The notes under the pieces were generated by a model. The model was given only the letters and a program-made list of their open reading frames with translations, searched no databases and was not told the DNA's origin. The translations under genes were made by a program, and so were the position numbers. Positions 10,730 to 21,780 of a DNA stretch of 64,000 bases are shown here, piece after piece. The first letter of the stretch is position 1; each line of letters begins with the position of its first letter. The stretch spans positions 31,203,847 to 31,267,846 of the forward strand of contig OX463859.1 of the NCBI GenBank assembly GCA_949825065.1, read 5' to 3'. This DNA comes from Odontocerum albicorne. Lineage: Eukaryota > Arthropoda > Insecta > Trichoptera > Odontoceridae.

Positions 10730-11170
10730 AGCTATAGATAGCATAACAAAGAAGAAAATTCCAAATAATGTGGGGACCAGAACACGCCCTGTTTCACTCC
10801 ACAATTGGCAGTAAAATTATTTGACTGCTTGCCGTTAAATTAAACAGTACAATTTTTATTTTCGTGGAATGATCCCAAGATTTTGAGTAGTTTCGATAGA
10901 CATCTCAATCGTTCCAAAACCAGAAAGAAACCTTCCCTGCTAACAATGTCAAAAGCTTTGGTGATATCAATAAATAAAACCTTTCCTGCTAACAGTATTA
11001 AAAGCTTTGATGATATCAATAAATGAAACAAAGATCGGTTTATTTTGTTTACGAACACTTTTTTTTTAATTTGTAACCCCTGTAGCTGTTACAATCCCCT
11101 CTACTACCTTTTTGTACAGTGTAATGATATTTGCGTTCCTTATTTCATGAGATACAGTTCATGGATGCCA
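10730..11170 (-). pseudogene. LINE reverse transcriptase fragment
   Basis: Minus strand reads RGDCNSYRGYKL, then VLFIDITKAFDIVSREGFF, LERLRCLSKLLKIL and, in another frame, NCGVKQGVFW. These are RT motifs: the fingers region, FIDxTKAFDxVxRE with the first catalytic Asp, and GVKQG. A local direct duplication of about 53 bp (10928-11035, gctaaca..t.aaaagcttt.gatatcaataaat twice) interrupts the region before VLFID. Confidence 0.75.
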
Positions 11171-11510
11171 ACATCGTAGTAGAAGGTTATGCGAGCATGG
11201 AATAATTGTATCTGTTCAAAATCTTCGATTTTAGTCTATCGTTTTCAGGGCGTTTCCATTGAATAAATTTCCATTTCCAAAAAATCCAAATCCATTCACT
11301 CATAAAAACCCGTTTCACTTCCTTAGATATGTAATAGTTCCATGTTGAACTCAAGAGTTATTTCCAATTGAGTTTCTTCATTGAGCGCTCCAGCTGAGTT
11401 ACATATTTAGATCAGCTCGGAGAGTATATCAAATACGGATGCGGCAACCTAGTGCGCCGATGTCGCACATGTGAATAGAACTAACGAGATCCTATGAAGT
11501 GGACATCACT

Positions 11511-11832
11511 TGACACTGGTGTATACTCCTTTATATATAGAACTTCACGGCTATTATTAAAAAAATTGTATTTGAACAGTCAAAATAAAACAGCGTGGCT
11601 CCTTAGAAAGATATTTGCCCCCAAGGAAAAAATGTAACCTATAAAAACAGTAGCTATTGTAATTTAAAAAAATATGATTCCGATGAATCATGTGTGAGTA
11701 AATATGAAAGATTCATAATAAATTCATATTATGCTTGTCGTATTCACAGGTCGTTTATACCAAGGATTATAGATGGGTCTTATTGAATAATGGCCGTCAG
11801 CCAGAATATATAAAGGAGTATACGCCAGTGTC
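11511..11832. mobile_element. Inverted-repeat element, about 320 bp
   Basis: TGACACTGGTGTATACTCCT at 11511 is matched in inverse orientation by aggagtatacgccagtgtca at 11813-11832. The arms continue through ttatatat and a diverged gg(c/t)(t/c)attatt, about 50 bp each. Internal sequence is AT-rich and non-coding. Looks like a small non-autonomous DNA transposon; target duplication not resolved. Confidence 0.6.
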
Positions 11833-12059
11833 AAATTATGAAGTTCAAATGTAAGTGGCTTAATTGAATAGAAAAACTATAAGGAATATGCCAATAGATA
11901 AGGGGTATCCTGAATTTTTGTCGTTTTTTCGGCATAACGTTTTTGAAAATAGTTATCCAATATTCGGACTGTTGAGCAGTAAATACGAGTTTTTGTATTG
12001 TAGGACTATTTGATCATTGTTTTACGAAAAAATGCCCCTTTTACATTATCTGAGAATAA

Positions 12060-12500
12060 TGACAGAGACTACTTGTCCTTCGGAAGTACATTTGCTGAAT
12101 TACAAATTTCATATGAATACAACAGCTGCTACAAAAATATTTGTGATATTTATGGCGACATATTAGATGTCAGAAAATGCAAAAGATGATTTCAAAATTT
12201 TTAATCTGGCGATTTTGATTTAAATTATGATCCTCGAAGTGAACGACACAGTATGGTGGATGAAGCAATTTTATACGCTGATATCGAAGCAGATCTGATG
12301 GTAACCATTGAAGAATTGTCTAACAAGGTCAATACTTTCTGAGTTAATATCCAGAGCCACTTGAAAAGAAAACCGAGATCTGGAGAGGTGTTTGGATAGC
12401 GTGACCAAATTTTAGTTCATGTAAACCCTGAGATTGATCGTAAGAAAAAAAAAGGTTTTCTTCAATGGGAAGAAGAAAAAGAAATTGACAATTTTATATA
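12060..12500 (+). pseudogene. Degenerate mariner transposase N-terminus
   Basis: Reads ELQISYEYNSCYKNICDIYG, LDVRKCKR*FQNF*SGDFDL, VDEAILYADIEADLMVTIEE and LSNKVNTF. This follows the mariner HTH pattern (IC.VYG..., KCQRWF..FKSGDFDL.D.PRSGRP, EELS..L). Stops are frequent and no catalytic domain follows. A different subfamily from the other mariners here. Confidence 0.7.
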
Positions 12501-12950
12501 ACGTCGTTTAGAGAGCAAACTCTCAAGCGCGCCGTAATTCGGGAATTAAACAAAAAAACGTCTGACAGCTATAACAGCGCCCAAGCGAATCACGTATAAC
12601 ACTTTATACATAGTACAACCATGTGGGATTATTGCCATGTTTCGATTTCCTCCAATCAACCAGAAAGGTGTTTGTGAGGCCTTAACACTTTAATATCCTA
12701 TTAAAATCAAAACTATTCCCAGTGCCTGGACAGTTTTTAAGGATTTCTGTGAAGGGTTTTCTAAAATTACTTTATCAATGTAAATATTATGATTTTTTGT
12801 TTAAAATACATTCATAATTTAGTTAAGTATTACAATACTGCCAATATTCTCCATTTTGTAAAGCTACATCACACTCCTTACACATGTATCGGGTCTCAGT
12901 TCTCTTCTACACATATCTGGCAAGCTCGAGAGGGTTTTCTTTTTAGTTGG
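12501..12950. other. No gene recognised
   Basis: Contains a short match to a LINE/SINE 3' tail near 12648-12690 (tccaatcaaccagaaaggtg), compare 56490 and 57555. Nothing else is supported. Confidence 0.4.
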
Positions 12951-13380
12951 TGTGGCGGTCGTCGCACACTCAGTCGCACACTCGGAACACTGGGCATCCA
13001 TACACACGGTCAATGACCGATGAAGTGACCTTTGCATTCCTTGACAATTTTAAACAAACAAGTCCAAAGTTCACACGCCGGCCATTCAACCCGTAGCCGG
13101 GAGCGGACCGCATTCCACGCCGGAGCGAGAACGCACCACGGCTGTCGCGCCAGTTTCGTATATAAATTGTCACCTACATACAACATTAATCGTTTTTGCA
13201 TTCGCAGGAACGAGACGTAGGCATATCGCGAGCGCATTCCCGCGCACATTCTAAAATGATATAAATACCTACGTCTACCAAATAAATCACTCTCTCTTTC
13301 CATATTGCGATCTAACGAGTTTTATTTATCAACAAATCATCATCTCTCCCTTAAGGACTAGCTCCTAAAATGGCATAACA
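12951..13380 (+). mobile_element. Possible solo LTR
   Basis: A 430-bp GC-richer block that begins TGTGGCGGTC and ends TGGCATAACA. It carries a TATA-like gtatataaat at about 13158 and AATAAA sequences at about 13280. The layout (TG...CA, promoter, polyadenylation signal) fits an LTR, but no second copy, primer-binding site or clear target duplication was found, so this is a weak call. Short open frames in it are incidental. Confidence 0.35.
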
Positions 13381-13438
13381 TCAATACATGTTTTTTGACA
13401 ACCTGTTTGGAGGATCCTGCAAATTCCTTATCCTATAT

Positions 13439-13727
13439 CAAGAGTTCCCAAAGTGATCGATATCCACCCCCTAGAATCAATTTGATTTTTCTAGGGGTCG
13501 ATAGTTTTATTTAAAAATTTGGGGGTCGACGACAGCAAAAATAGACCCCCTTACTACTGCTATTTGTTACTTCAAAATATCTATGACTCCAATAGGTACC
13601 TAATTAAGAAGTAAAATAATAAAAAAAAACACATTACATACCAAACTTGTGAAATGACTAGGGGGTCGACGGTTTTAAAAGTTTTTGGTAAAGAGGTCTG
13701 CGTCAGAAAAAAGTTTGGGAACTCTTG
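13439..13727. mobile_element. hAT-type MITE
   Basis: TIRs CAAGAGTTCCCAAA and TTTGGGAACTCTTG bound 289 bp. The flanking 8-mers tcctatat (13431-13438) and ttctatat (13728-13735) match at 7 of 8 positions, the hAT target-duplication size. Internal sequence has repeated gggggtcga motifs and no ORF. The element at 44017-44677 has related ends. Confidence 0.85.
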
Positions 13728-13784
13728 TTCTATATGTACCTGAAGACTAATTGGTTGCCACTCGCATGTCAAAATCTTCGATGC

Positions 13785-13945
13785 ATGTAATGAAATTAAA
13801 ATGATGTAATTTATCAATTTTGCCTGAGAATGAAGGTGTATGGATGTATAAGAGGATAAGGATGTGTGTCGAGATAGGAAAGTCTGGTGCTCTATGCTCT
13901 CTACCTACCCCTTCAGGGAAATGACGCAATGGTATGTGTGTAGAT
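13785..13945 (+). pseudogene. LINE-B C-terminal tail fragment
   Basis: Reads EDKDVCRDRKVWCSM and then FREMTQW: the last residues of the LINE-B family ORF (DVCRDRKVW.S...P.REM). LINE-B tails recur throughout the window (19870, 21060, 25420, 34330, 42247, 43360, 49670, 53225, 60850). Confidence 0.65.
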
Positions 13946-14100
13946 TCCAAACGAGAGGAATTTAACAAAAATGGAATTAATGGTTTAGTCAAAAGATGGA
14001 AAAAAGGCTGTTGAAAATGACATTGTTTAAAAAATAATAAAAATAATTACTTTGAAATACTGATTTATTGAAAAAAAAAAAACAACATCCATTCCTATGT

Positions 14101-14309
14101 TATAGTTCGGAAATTCTAGGATGAGTCCTGTGACAGCTCACAAATTTGCCCCAATACAACCTTATGTAATGTATTTAACTAAATAACTTGCTATTTATTA
14201 GAATTGAGGCTTTGATACAATAATTAAAATTACTGAACATCGTTACAAGGTTGTATTGGGGCAAATTTGTGAGCTGTTACAGGACTCATCCTAGAATTTC
14301 CAAACTATA
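14101..14309. mobile_element. MITE-M copy 1, short palindromic form
   Basis: Begins TATAGTTCGGAAATTCTAGG and ends with its inverse (tttccaaactata). Both arms contain CACAAATTTGCCCCAATACA, so the 209-bp element is almost entirely palindromic. It belongs to the family seen at 21781, 34683, 48854, 50018 and 60214, but lacks the roughly 350-bp interior of the long copies. Confidence 0.88.
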
Positions 14310-14739
14310 GTTCTCTCATTTAATCCTGCAATTATTCAACAATTTGGATATATGACATACATTTTGCAACTGAAAGTATATTGTCGAAAAAACGTCTTCG
14401 ATTGAGATCTGTGACTTGTACTGACGACATCTTCCAAATACTGACTTCGTACAGCATGTTTTTACTCGCTGAGAAGATCGTTAAAAATTTATTTATTTAT
14501 TTTACACATGACAAGAAATATACATAATTTGCAAAAAAAAACAACAGGCAATTTAATTCGGACATACAATTTTAATAGATCTGGGTTTGTTGCCTTTCAT
14601 TTGTCGTGTCCCCAGTAAATTAGGCTTTTGCCTGTATCTCACTGAGGACATATAGCATGAAAAAATAAATCGATACTTCTTTCCGATTTTGGATTATGTA
14701 AAACCCCGTTTCACATTCTCATCAACTTGACAAACAGTG

Positions 14740-14977
14740 ACACTCTATTACATATCTATACATCACGCGAAATCAAATTCCTCACATTTCATCACTCCAG
14801 ACAGACCAAAACATTCATCCCACAATATACTGCACACAATCATAAAGCAAAAAAAAAAACATTTATACAAAAATATAAATATAAAACAACAAAAAGCACC
14901 ACACTCAAGAGCTCACACAAACCTCTTCCACAAGTCATTCTTCTTGCAAACCCAAGCACTCAAACTCCTGTCGCAAT
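14740..14977. repeat. Dispersed repeat shared with 51990-52140
   Basis: Shares catcactccagacagaccaa, attcatcccacaatata and actcaagagctcacacaaac with 51990-52140 in the same orientation. Nature not determined; probably the 3' part of a retrotransposon. Confidence 0.6.
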
Positions 14978-14995
14978 AACAACCACGCTCCGATC

Positions 14996-15172
14996 TTCTT
15001 CTTCCTGGCACTGTAGGTAGGCTGTTGGGGTCGGCTCTTCTCGTTCTCAGGCTGTATGTTCTTCGGTTCTGGGTGTCGCTTTCATCTAGGCCGTTTCTCT
15101 GCAGGATTTTGGAGCATTGAGTCATCCAGGAGTTCTTTGGTCTTCCTCTGGACGGCTGTCGAGCCGGAGTCG
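14996..15172 (-). mobile_element. LINE-A copy 3, 177 bp
   Basis: Only the last LINE-A codons are present: minus strand ends SDTQNRRTYSLRTRRADPN with the GAAGAAG-type 3' end. A perfect 18-bp target-site duplication, aacaaccacgctccgatc, lies at 14978-14995 and 15173-15190, so this is a clean, severely 5'-truncated insertion. Confidence 0.93.
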
Positions 15173-15207
15173 AACAACCACGCTCCGATCGACTGCTTAA
15201 ACTGTTT

Positions 15208-15502
15208 TCATCCCTTTACCTTTATTGAATTCGGCACCCCATTGTACGTCATGGGAGCTAAATAGGCATATTGCCTTTGGGCAAAAGATGTTTTAACTCT
15301 AGGGATGATGAACATTTGATCAGTTGCCATGCATGTTATGTGTCTGCATCTTCCTTTCCTCTCTATGGTAGTGCCAGAGAATGGATTTGAGATGTACATT
15401 GGCTATGTTCAGGACCCGATACTCTCTGAAAAGCTCCTCCGTGGGATACCGGGCAGGATGTTTATTCATTAATTTTATAATCAATTTTTGTGAAACCCGC
15501 AA
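15208..15502 (-). pseudogene. LINE tail fragment next to its own satellite
   Basis: Minus strand reads KLIIKLMNKHPARYPTEELF, REYRVLNIANVHLKSILWHY, then after frame changes PRVKTSFAQRQYAYLAPMTY and NGVPNSIK. This follows the post-RT tail of jockey/CR1-like LINEs. The adjoining 203-bp tandem repeat is made from this same segment. Confidence 0.65.
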
Positions 15503-16144
15503 TATGTGTTAATTAGGAGACCAATGTATTGTTATTCTGTATATGTCTGCATCTTCCTTTCCTCTCTATGGTAGTGCCAGAGAATGGATTTGAGATGTAA
15601 ATTGGCTATGTTCAGGACCCGATACTCTCTGAAAAGCTCCTTCGTGGGATACCGGGCAGGATGTTTATTCATTAATTTTATAATCAATTTTTGTGAAACC
15701 CGCAATATGTGTTAATTAGGAGACCAATGTATTGTTATTCTGTATATGTCTGCATCTTCCTTTCCTCTCTATGGTAGTGCCAGAGAATGGATTTGAGATG
15801 TAAATTGGCTATATTCAGGACCCGATACTCTCTGAAAAGCTCCGCCGTGGGATACCGGGCAGGTTGTTTATTCATTAATTTTATAATCAATTTTTGTGAA
15901 ACACGCAATATGTGTTAATTAGGAGACCAATGTATTGTTATTCTGTATATGTCTGCATCTTCCTTTCCTCTCTATGGTAGTGCCAGAGAATGGATTTGAG
16001 ATGTAAATTGGCTATATTCAGGACCCGATACTCTCTGAAAAGCTCCGCCGTGGGATACCGGGCAGGATGTTTATTCATTAATTTTATAATCAATTTTTGT
16101 GAAACCCGCAATATGTGTTAATTAGGAGACCAATGTATTGTTAT
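15341..16144. repeat. 203-bp tandem repeat, 4 copies
   Basis: TGTCTGCATCTTCCTTTCC recurs at 15341, 15544, 15747 and 15950, an exact 203-bp period. Units are highly similar (a few substitutions such as ctcctccg/ctccgccg). Each unit contains the minus-strand LINE tail codons for the ARYPTEELFREYRVLNI segment. Confidence 0.95.
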
Positions 16145-16489
16145 TATTATCATATATTATAGTTGATATACTGAAATGATTATAATTATATTTTATACTA
16201 AAAGATTAGTTTTGAGTTTAAATCAAATCACTTCAACTAATCTCTATTAGCACATCAAACTTAATTCACAATATTAAATCACAAATAAAGATTAATTAAC
16301 CTCAGTCACATATAAATCATTTTATTCAATCCATTTTGCTTCTTATCTTTAGTATTTGTCAACTAAGCCGAAATGTCACCGGGTCTAAATACAGTAAACT
16401 CTCCATTATCCAAAGTTAGTATTTCTTATTGTCATTTTATTTCTATGCCACATATTGAATGTAATTCGGACATGTGTTTAACCTTTCCC

Positions 16490-16602
16490 TAAAAAAAATC
16501 CGCCTGTTCCAGTGATATGTATTCATTACACATCAATACATATGTAAAAATGAGCGATTTAAAATCGGAAAAATAGGAATATTCATAGCCAATCGCTTAA
16601 AT
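16490..16602 (+). repeat. Repeat A, first part
   Basis: Sequence from aaaaaaatccgcctgttcc to aatcgcttaaat matches 31530-31635. The copy is interrupted at 16603 by a hAT element, resumes at 17575, is interrupted again by a TA element (17609-18412), and its body continues at about 18550-19010. Confidence 0.8.
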
Positions 16603-17566
16603 CAGTGGTCCCCAACCTTTTTGTCGCCGCGGACCGGTCAACGTTTCATAATTTTACCGCGGCCCACTGGGGGGGGGGGGGACATTGAATGTAGTTTTTT
16701 TTTTAAATTTAATTACAATATATAAGGTTTGTGGGAAAAATGAAAAAAATATATAAAATAACAATGAAGGATTATTAAGTTTGGATTGATGGGTATTTTC
16801 AATATTTGTAAGGTTCAACGGAAGGTTGAAAGTATTTTTTCCAAGATAGAGAAAATAATTTATTTTGAGAATGCTTAGGGTTAAATATCGGGATTTTAAT
16901 GTTATTCTGATATCTTGCAGATATATTAACTTGAAAGTTATTTATCTATTTTCTTTAAAAGTTTTGATGTTGAAGTTTTATGTGTTTTGATTTAATATTT
17001 TTAATTGAATCGTGTTTATTTTGGCTCTGCCAGACCAGACTCCCGGTACATTATTATTTAGATACATATTGAAATGGAAGAGCCACGTCCCGTACAGCTC
17101 GTACCTATAAGGAAGCTTCCAACAGTTAAGTACGAGTATATATCCCGATTTTCACTTTTTTAAGTATTGATAAGATCTCAAATCACAATCGATAGACGTC
17201 TCGACTCGATCTTCGACAGAGGACGACTTTTGACATCTTATGTATATATTAAGTATATAAAATATATAGTATTTGCCTTGTTCAAGTTACGGCAAGACCG
17301 CCTTCGGAATCAAGGACAACTCCGCATGCGGTATGCATATGGTAGTGTGGTGTTGTTTTATTTCGAAGGTATTGTCGGAAAGTCGGTGGTAACTTAGCGT
17401 GAAGGGGTTTTCAACGGAATAATTATTTTTAGCTATAATTAAGTTTTATTAGGTATGTTCGATTTTTCAAAAGTAATTTTGATTTTTAAGCAGGCCCTTG
17501 CGCGGCCCAGTACCATTTGGTCCACGGCCCGGTACCGGGCCGCGGCCCATAGGTTGGGGACCACTG
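16603..17566. mobile_element. hAT element, 964 bp, non-autonomous
   Basis: TIRs CAGTGGTCCCCAACC and GGTTGGGGACCACTG bound the element, with a perfect 8-bp target duplication gcttaaat at 16595-16602 and 17567-17574. The related repeat copy at 31625 keeps the uninterrupted site (cgcttaaatta), confirming the insertion. Subterminal gcggcccactggg and cacggcccggtaccgggccg are inverted CG-rich motifs of the kind found in hAT ends. The internal open frame 17167-17397 resembles no transposase. Confidence 0.95.
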
Positions 17567-17608
17567 GCTTAAATTAATTAAATTTGAAGTCGTAAGTGTA
17601 ATGACATA

Positions 17609-18412
17609 TGAATGGTTGAATCAAATAAAGCACTAAGTACCATGGCCGCCAATTTGAGGAAAAGAAGAAATTGTGAATAATAACGTCAGATTAAAGCTTT
17701 TATTGGATTTTTCTAGAAAAACCATTAGAGTATATCTAGCTTTTATTTTCTTCATTAAAAATAAAACTGAAAGCTTTATGTTTTTCTTCTAATAACATTT
17801 GAAAAGCAAAATTTTTGTCAACTCCTAAGTACCAAGCGTAATTTCCTATGAACGGCACTAAGTCCAATGCAGTTGTGGTTTATGAAAGCTAAGTGCCACG
17901 CGCATTCTCAAATGTCAAACTGGCCTAGTGATGTGCCACTAACGTTAAAGCTACTAGCCTGGTAACATGGCGCGAAAGGGAACTTTACTAATTTAAAACA
18001 AAATTAATTATACCTCGTTTACTGGTGGATTTTTTGCTGGAATGATGTTCTGTGATGTTGAAGCATGTGCCAGTCCTTGAGATTTTCTTCTTTTATTTGC
18101 ACTGTCTTCACTAAAACACATTTTTTTCTCGAGTTCTTTAGGGAGTTCACACAACGCATGCACTTCTTGGTAAGCCATTTAGGTACAAACTGACGTTATT
18201 CACGTGTGGTATTTAGTGCCTTTTAAAATGACAATAGGGGGTGGCACTTAGCGAATTTGCAATGTTCAGACCAGTATTTTTAATAGAATGAGGCTCTGCA
18301 GGAACTTGGTGCAGTATTAAGGTTAATAGCCTTGGCATATAGAACGAAACTGCATACTTAGTTTCAAATTAATTTTTTTGGTACTTAGTGCCTATTTTAC
18401 TTCCACCATTCA
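17609..18412. mobile_element. TA-flanked element with subterminal motifs
   Basis: Ends TGAATGGTTGAA... and ...TTCCACCATTCA, with matching inverted sequence through GCACTAAGTACC, bound 804 bp between TA dinucleotides (17607-17608, 18413-18414). The motif gcactaagt(a/g)cc or its inverse recurs at about 17628, 17827, 17853, 17889, 18211, 18244 and 18380, as expected for transposase-binding subterminal repeats. Superfamily not assigned. It carries a 56-codon ORF (18008-18178). Confidence 0.8.
18008..18178 (-). CDS. 56-aa ORF inside a TA element
   Basis: Starts MAYQEVHALCELPKELEKKM and ends AKNPPVNEV-stop; it is lysine-rich with an RRKSQ basic patch. The last bases, GAG followed by GTATAATT, could be a 5' splice site one codon before the stop, so this may be a first exon. 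I recognise no family. It lies between the two TIRs of a non-autonomous element. Either it is the leftover first exon of the element's own transposase, or it is a captured host exon; chance is not excluded for so short a frame. Confidence 0.35.
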   Translation of the reverse strand: MAYQEVHALCELPKELEKKMCFSEDSANKRRKSQGLAHASTSQNIIPAKNPPVNEV

Positions 18413-18549
18413 TATAGGAAAATAAAATAAAATGACATGTAGGAAAATAAGATTAAGTAGGTTCATAAATGATAACATAGAATTAAGATTAATCAAGTAA
18501 TAAATGTGTATATAGGTATAGCCTTGACAAATGTTTGTACAATATTTTA

Positions 18550-19015
18550 CTTTGTTTAATATAAAAGTGATAATTGAAATTTAATTGCTGAAAACGTGAA
18601 AAAAACATCGGCCGACGTTCACAAAAAATGGGCGAAACAACCACCTCGAACGAAAGCCCGCTGGCTACTAAGCGAGATAACTGAGATTCTATTTCTTGCG
18701 TTCCCATATACCAAAGTAGAGTGAGAGTGAGACGTGAATAGCGTTGCTTCTTCACCCATAGAGGTTTTTTAGAATGAATATACCTACGTCACACACTGGC
18801 ACACGTTTAATTGTATTGGTGAATTTATTTCCGATTTCCACAAAATATCTCTGATGTGGCCGATAAGTGCTAATTATTATTAATATTATTTTTTCATTCA
18901 ATGCGTAAATGTATTAGGGAGGAATACCTAAAATCTGAATCCAGTATTTATTATATTTATAGAGATATTAAAGTTTTTAGAAGCAATGTGTACTAGTCAC
19001 TTGGTGCCCTTAGGC
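18550..19015 (+). repeat. Repeat A, main body (copy 1)
   Basis: About 460 bp closely match 31650-32090 (for example catcggccgacgttcacaaa, gtagagtgagagtgagacgt and atctctgatgtggccgataa), with small indels. Ends at gtgtactagt; the right end seen in the other copy (ttacacatcacaggac) is absent here. Confidence 0.85.
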
Positions 19016-19029
19016 AAATGTATTTGCAA

Positions 19030-19868
19030 ACGTGGCTCTGGCGCTAAGGGATTGTAGACTCGTGTCAAATAAAGAAATAAAAGACATATTTTCTAATATC
19101 AGATTTATTAAACAGATTAGAAAAAAAATATATATTAGAAAAGGTAAAAATAAATACAAAATGTAACTTAAAACAAAAGTATTCTAATAGATAAAACTCC
19201 GCTACATATTAAATATATAAAAAAGCAATAACTTGATATGCAATAAAAGACTAGAAATGACTAGATATGTTATGTATTGTCTAAAATTTACACATATATT
19301 TTTTATTATAAATGTTTGTTATAACAAGTAAACAGCAGTGGACTGGCAATCAAAAAAAACATGCTGAAATTTCCAGATATCAAATATATCACACATCCCT
19401 ACCCCTTGTATTATTTCTTAAATCATTTAATAATTAAATTGACTTGTGCCATGCAGTGTCAGTTTATTTTTAAATGTTTCCGAATTATTTTGTTATAAAA
19501 CGGTGCTTGTACACAAAATATTCACAGGGTTGACTTTTTACTACTATAAACACACTTTATCTCAATTTCTGAAATAAAAGACCGTATTAAACATAACAAT
19601 ACCTTCCCGACACATTAACTGACAGCTGAATGTCAAAAACTGAAAAATCTTCACTCACGATTATTATTTAGTCAACACAACATCAGAATGTGGATAAAAA
19701 GAAATTATTACTATTTATGATTGAATTACGTTTAAAAAAGTGAAAAAAATAGTGCAACATCTGCTATCACAAGTCAGAACTACCTGAATTATTATCGACA
19801 ATAATGTGCTATTTGGCAACATCTGTTCTTAGATTTTACATTTTTTTTTCATTTTGGATGAATTTCAG
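19030..19868. other. AT-rich stretch, no gene recognised
   Basis: Background sequence; I see no ORF, RNA gene or bounded repeat. Confidence 0.4.
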
Positions 19869-19869
19869 A

Positions 19870-20270
19870 GCGTTCCGAAAAGATCTGGGTAATACATACC
19901 ATAATCTCTCAGGGAAGGCAGAGACAGAGCGCCATACTTTCCTATTTTGACACAACCTTTGCCTTTTCTACATCCATACACCTTCTCATAAAATGATTTC
20001 TGACTTTCTACGTTTCCTTCCTTCAAACATCATTCACTTGATACAACCATATTTTTCTTGATCATCCTCTACCACACCTTCCACTCGCATTTGCATTGTA
20101 CATTTCTTTTATTAGTCTTTCTTCATTCATTCATTCTACATGGCCAAACCATCTTAATGCGCTTCTTCATCTTACTCAATACATCAGCCTTACATAGTTC
20201 ACATTCATCTGTACTCATTTAATTCTGTATCCAGTCACATATTGTAATGTGACTGGATACAGAATGTATT
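19870..20270 (-). pseudogene. LINE-B C-terminal tail copy
   Basis: Minus strand carries the LINE-B tail: ...(V)SGRCGRG-like codons followed by W..., then ...CMDVEKAKVVSK-like and the terminal LCLP. The DNA landmarks ccacaccttccactcgcattt, ttcattcattctacatggcc and cttactcaatacatcagcctta recur in the other LINE-B copies. Frameshifted; 5'-truncated. Confidence 0.7.
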
Positions 20271-20488
20271 CTTTTGTATTCTTCCATGTATTCTTCTCCT
20301 TTCTATAGCATTTATCTGGCTAATTATTATAATTACCATTTTGATGCTAAAATGATTGTTATATCATCATTACTAAACTTGTTTCTAAAGAGATCTTTTT
20401 CGGGAGACATCATGAGCTGTCAAGATGCAATTGAGTTAAGGAATTTTGAAATGATCTCAATAAATAATTTAATTTGGAAAAACACCTT

Positions 20489-20632
20489 TCATCTTATATA
20501 TCAGCTATACATATCTTATATATCAGCTATATAAACATCTTATATATCAGCTATATAAACATCTTATATATCAGCTATATAAACATCTTATATATCAGCT
20601 ATATAAACATCTTATATATCAGCTATAAAAAC
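20489..20632. repeat. 24-bp tandem repeat, about 6 copies
   Basis: Unit ATCTTATATATCAGCTATATAAAC repeated head to tail; the first copy is slightly altered (ctatacat). The unit is itself rich in palindromic TATATA/AGCT. Confidence 0.92.
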
Positions 20633-20891
20633 GAGCCTATAATAGGTTAACCCGTGCAAGTTCAACTTCTGCAGAACATAAAACTAATATACCGTGCAGT
20701 TTTTACATTCTAACCCAGTTTTCTCGCAATCGTAGTTATTCGCAACATGTGGATTTCATCATCGAGAACTTAAAGTTCTCGATTCTCTCAGCATGTCCTC
20801 TCCATGCTTGTAGAGGGCTGATCAAATGGAGTGCTTTTTGTTTTATTTACAATTTGTTTTTAATTTATTAATGTATACTGAATATTTTTAT

Positions 20892-20916
20892 CAGGTCTGT
20901 AAATATGAAACGATTG
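20892..20916 (+). mobile_element. Lone mariner-2 TIR
   Basis: tatcaggtctgtaaatatga matches the outer end of mariner-2 (5884, 51025). No matching second end lies nearby. Confidence 0.7.
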
Positions 20917-21059
20917 TCAGAAATAAGAAGCATCAAATTCACCACTCATTTAAACGTATTCATGGGAATGGTCAGAATTAAGACCATTTCAGTAAATATT
21001 ATATATGTAAAGTCAGGATATTTTTTTTAATTTGTCAGTTAGTTAATACAAACATAGAT

Positions 21060-21480
21060 ACCATCGCGACATTTTTCTGTCTGAGTAGGATAAAGACCCA
21101 GACTTTCCTTTCGATATACATCCACACATCACGTATTATTTCTCTGACTTATTAAGTTTCATTCTTTCATAATAGCATTTACTTGATCCAACCATACTTT
21201 TCTTGGGTCTTCCTCTACCACATCTTCCACCATACATTTATTTTGTTAGTCTTCATCTTAACACATCATCCTTAAGTTCACATTCATCCCTTATCACTTC
21301 ATTCCGTATTCTGTCATACATTCTGTCATATGATGTATTCTTCTTAGTGCATTTGTTTATTCGGCTCCATTCAGTCTTTTTCCACATCCACGTTTCCCTC
21401 TTGTACATAAAAGTTGGTACAAAAATATTGTCAAATATCATTTTACCAGATTTTGATACTGTCTGGTTCAAGTATATATC
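21060..21480 (-). pseudogene. LINE-B C-terminal tail copy
   Basis: Same family as 19870-20270. Minus strand includes KRETWMWKKTEWSRINKCTK, MYDRIRNEVIRDECELKDD and downstream ttcctctaccacatcttccac. Ends at gaccc-agactttcct. Non-functional. Confidence 0.7.
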
Positions 21481-21780
21481 ATAAATCGACCCACTGGGAA
21501 ATTCCCAGTATCCTGTCGGCCTAGTCCACCTCTATAATTGACCCTTAGCACTCCACTACTGCGATATTCATAATATGAATCATAATTCCACTTGGGCCGC
21601 TATGGTGACTTACGTAATCGACATATCATATGATTATAAAAAAACAATACAACACCTGTAAAGTACAGACGTACGTACACTACACTTTTCCTCAATACAG
21701 GTAGTGTAGTTAAATTTTTATTTATATTTAATCAATTTATTGTATTGCAACGCTGTGTATTTCTAGGGTTTGGAACATAT

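Noticed and set aside
12951..13380. Host promoter/CpG island
   Set aside because: GC-richer block with a TATA box, but it is bounded by TG...CA, carries AATAAA and has no gene downstream; LTR is the better, though weak, reading.
17167..17397. 76-codon frame inside the hAT element
   Set aside because: No match to hAT transposase motifs; likely chance in a non-autonomous element.
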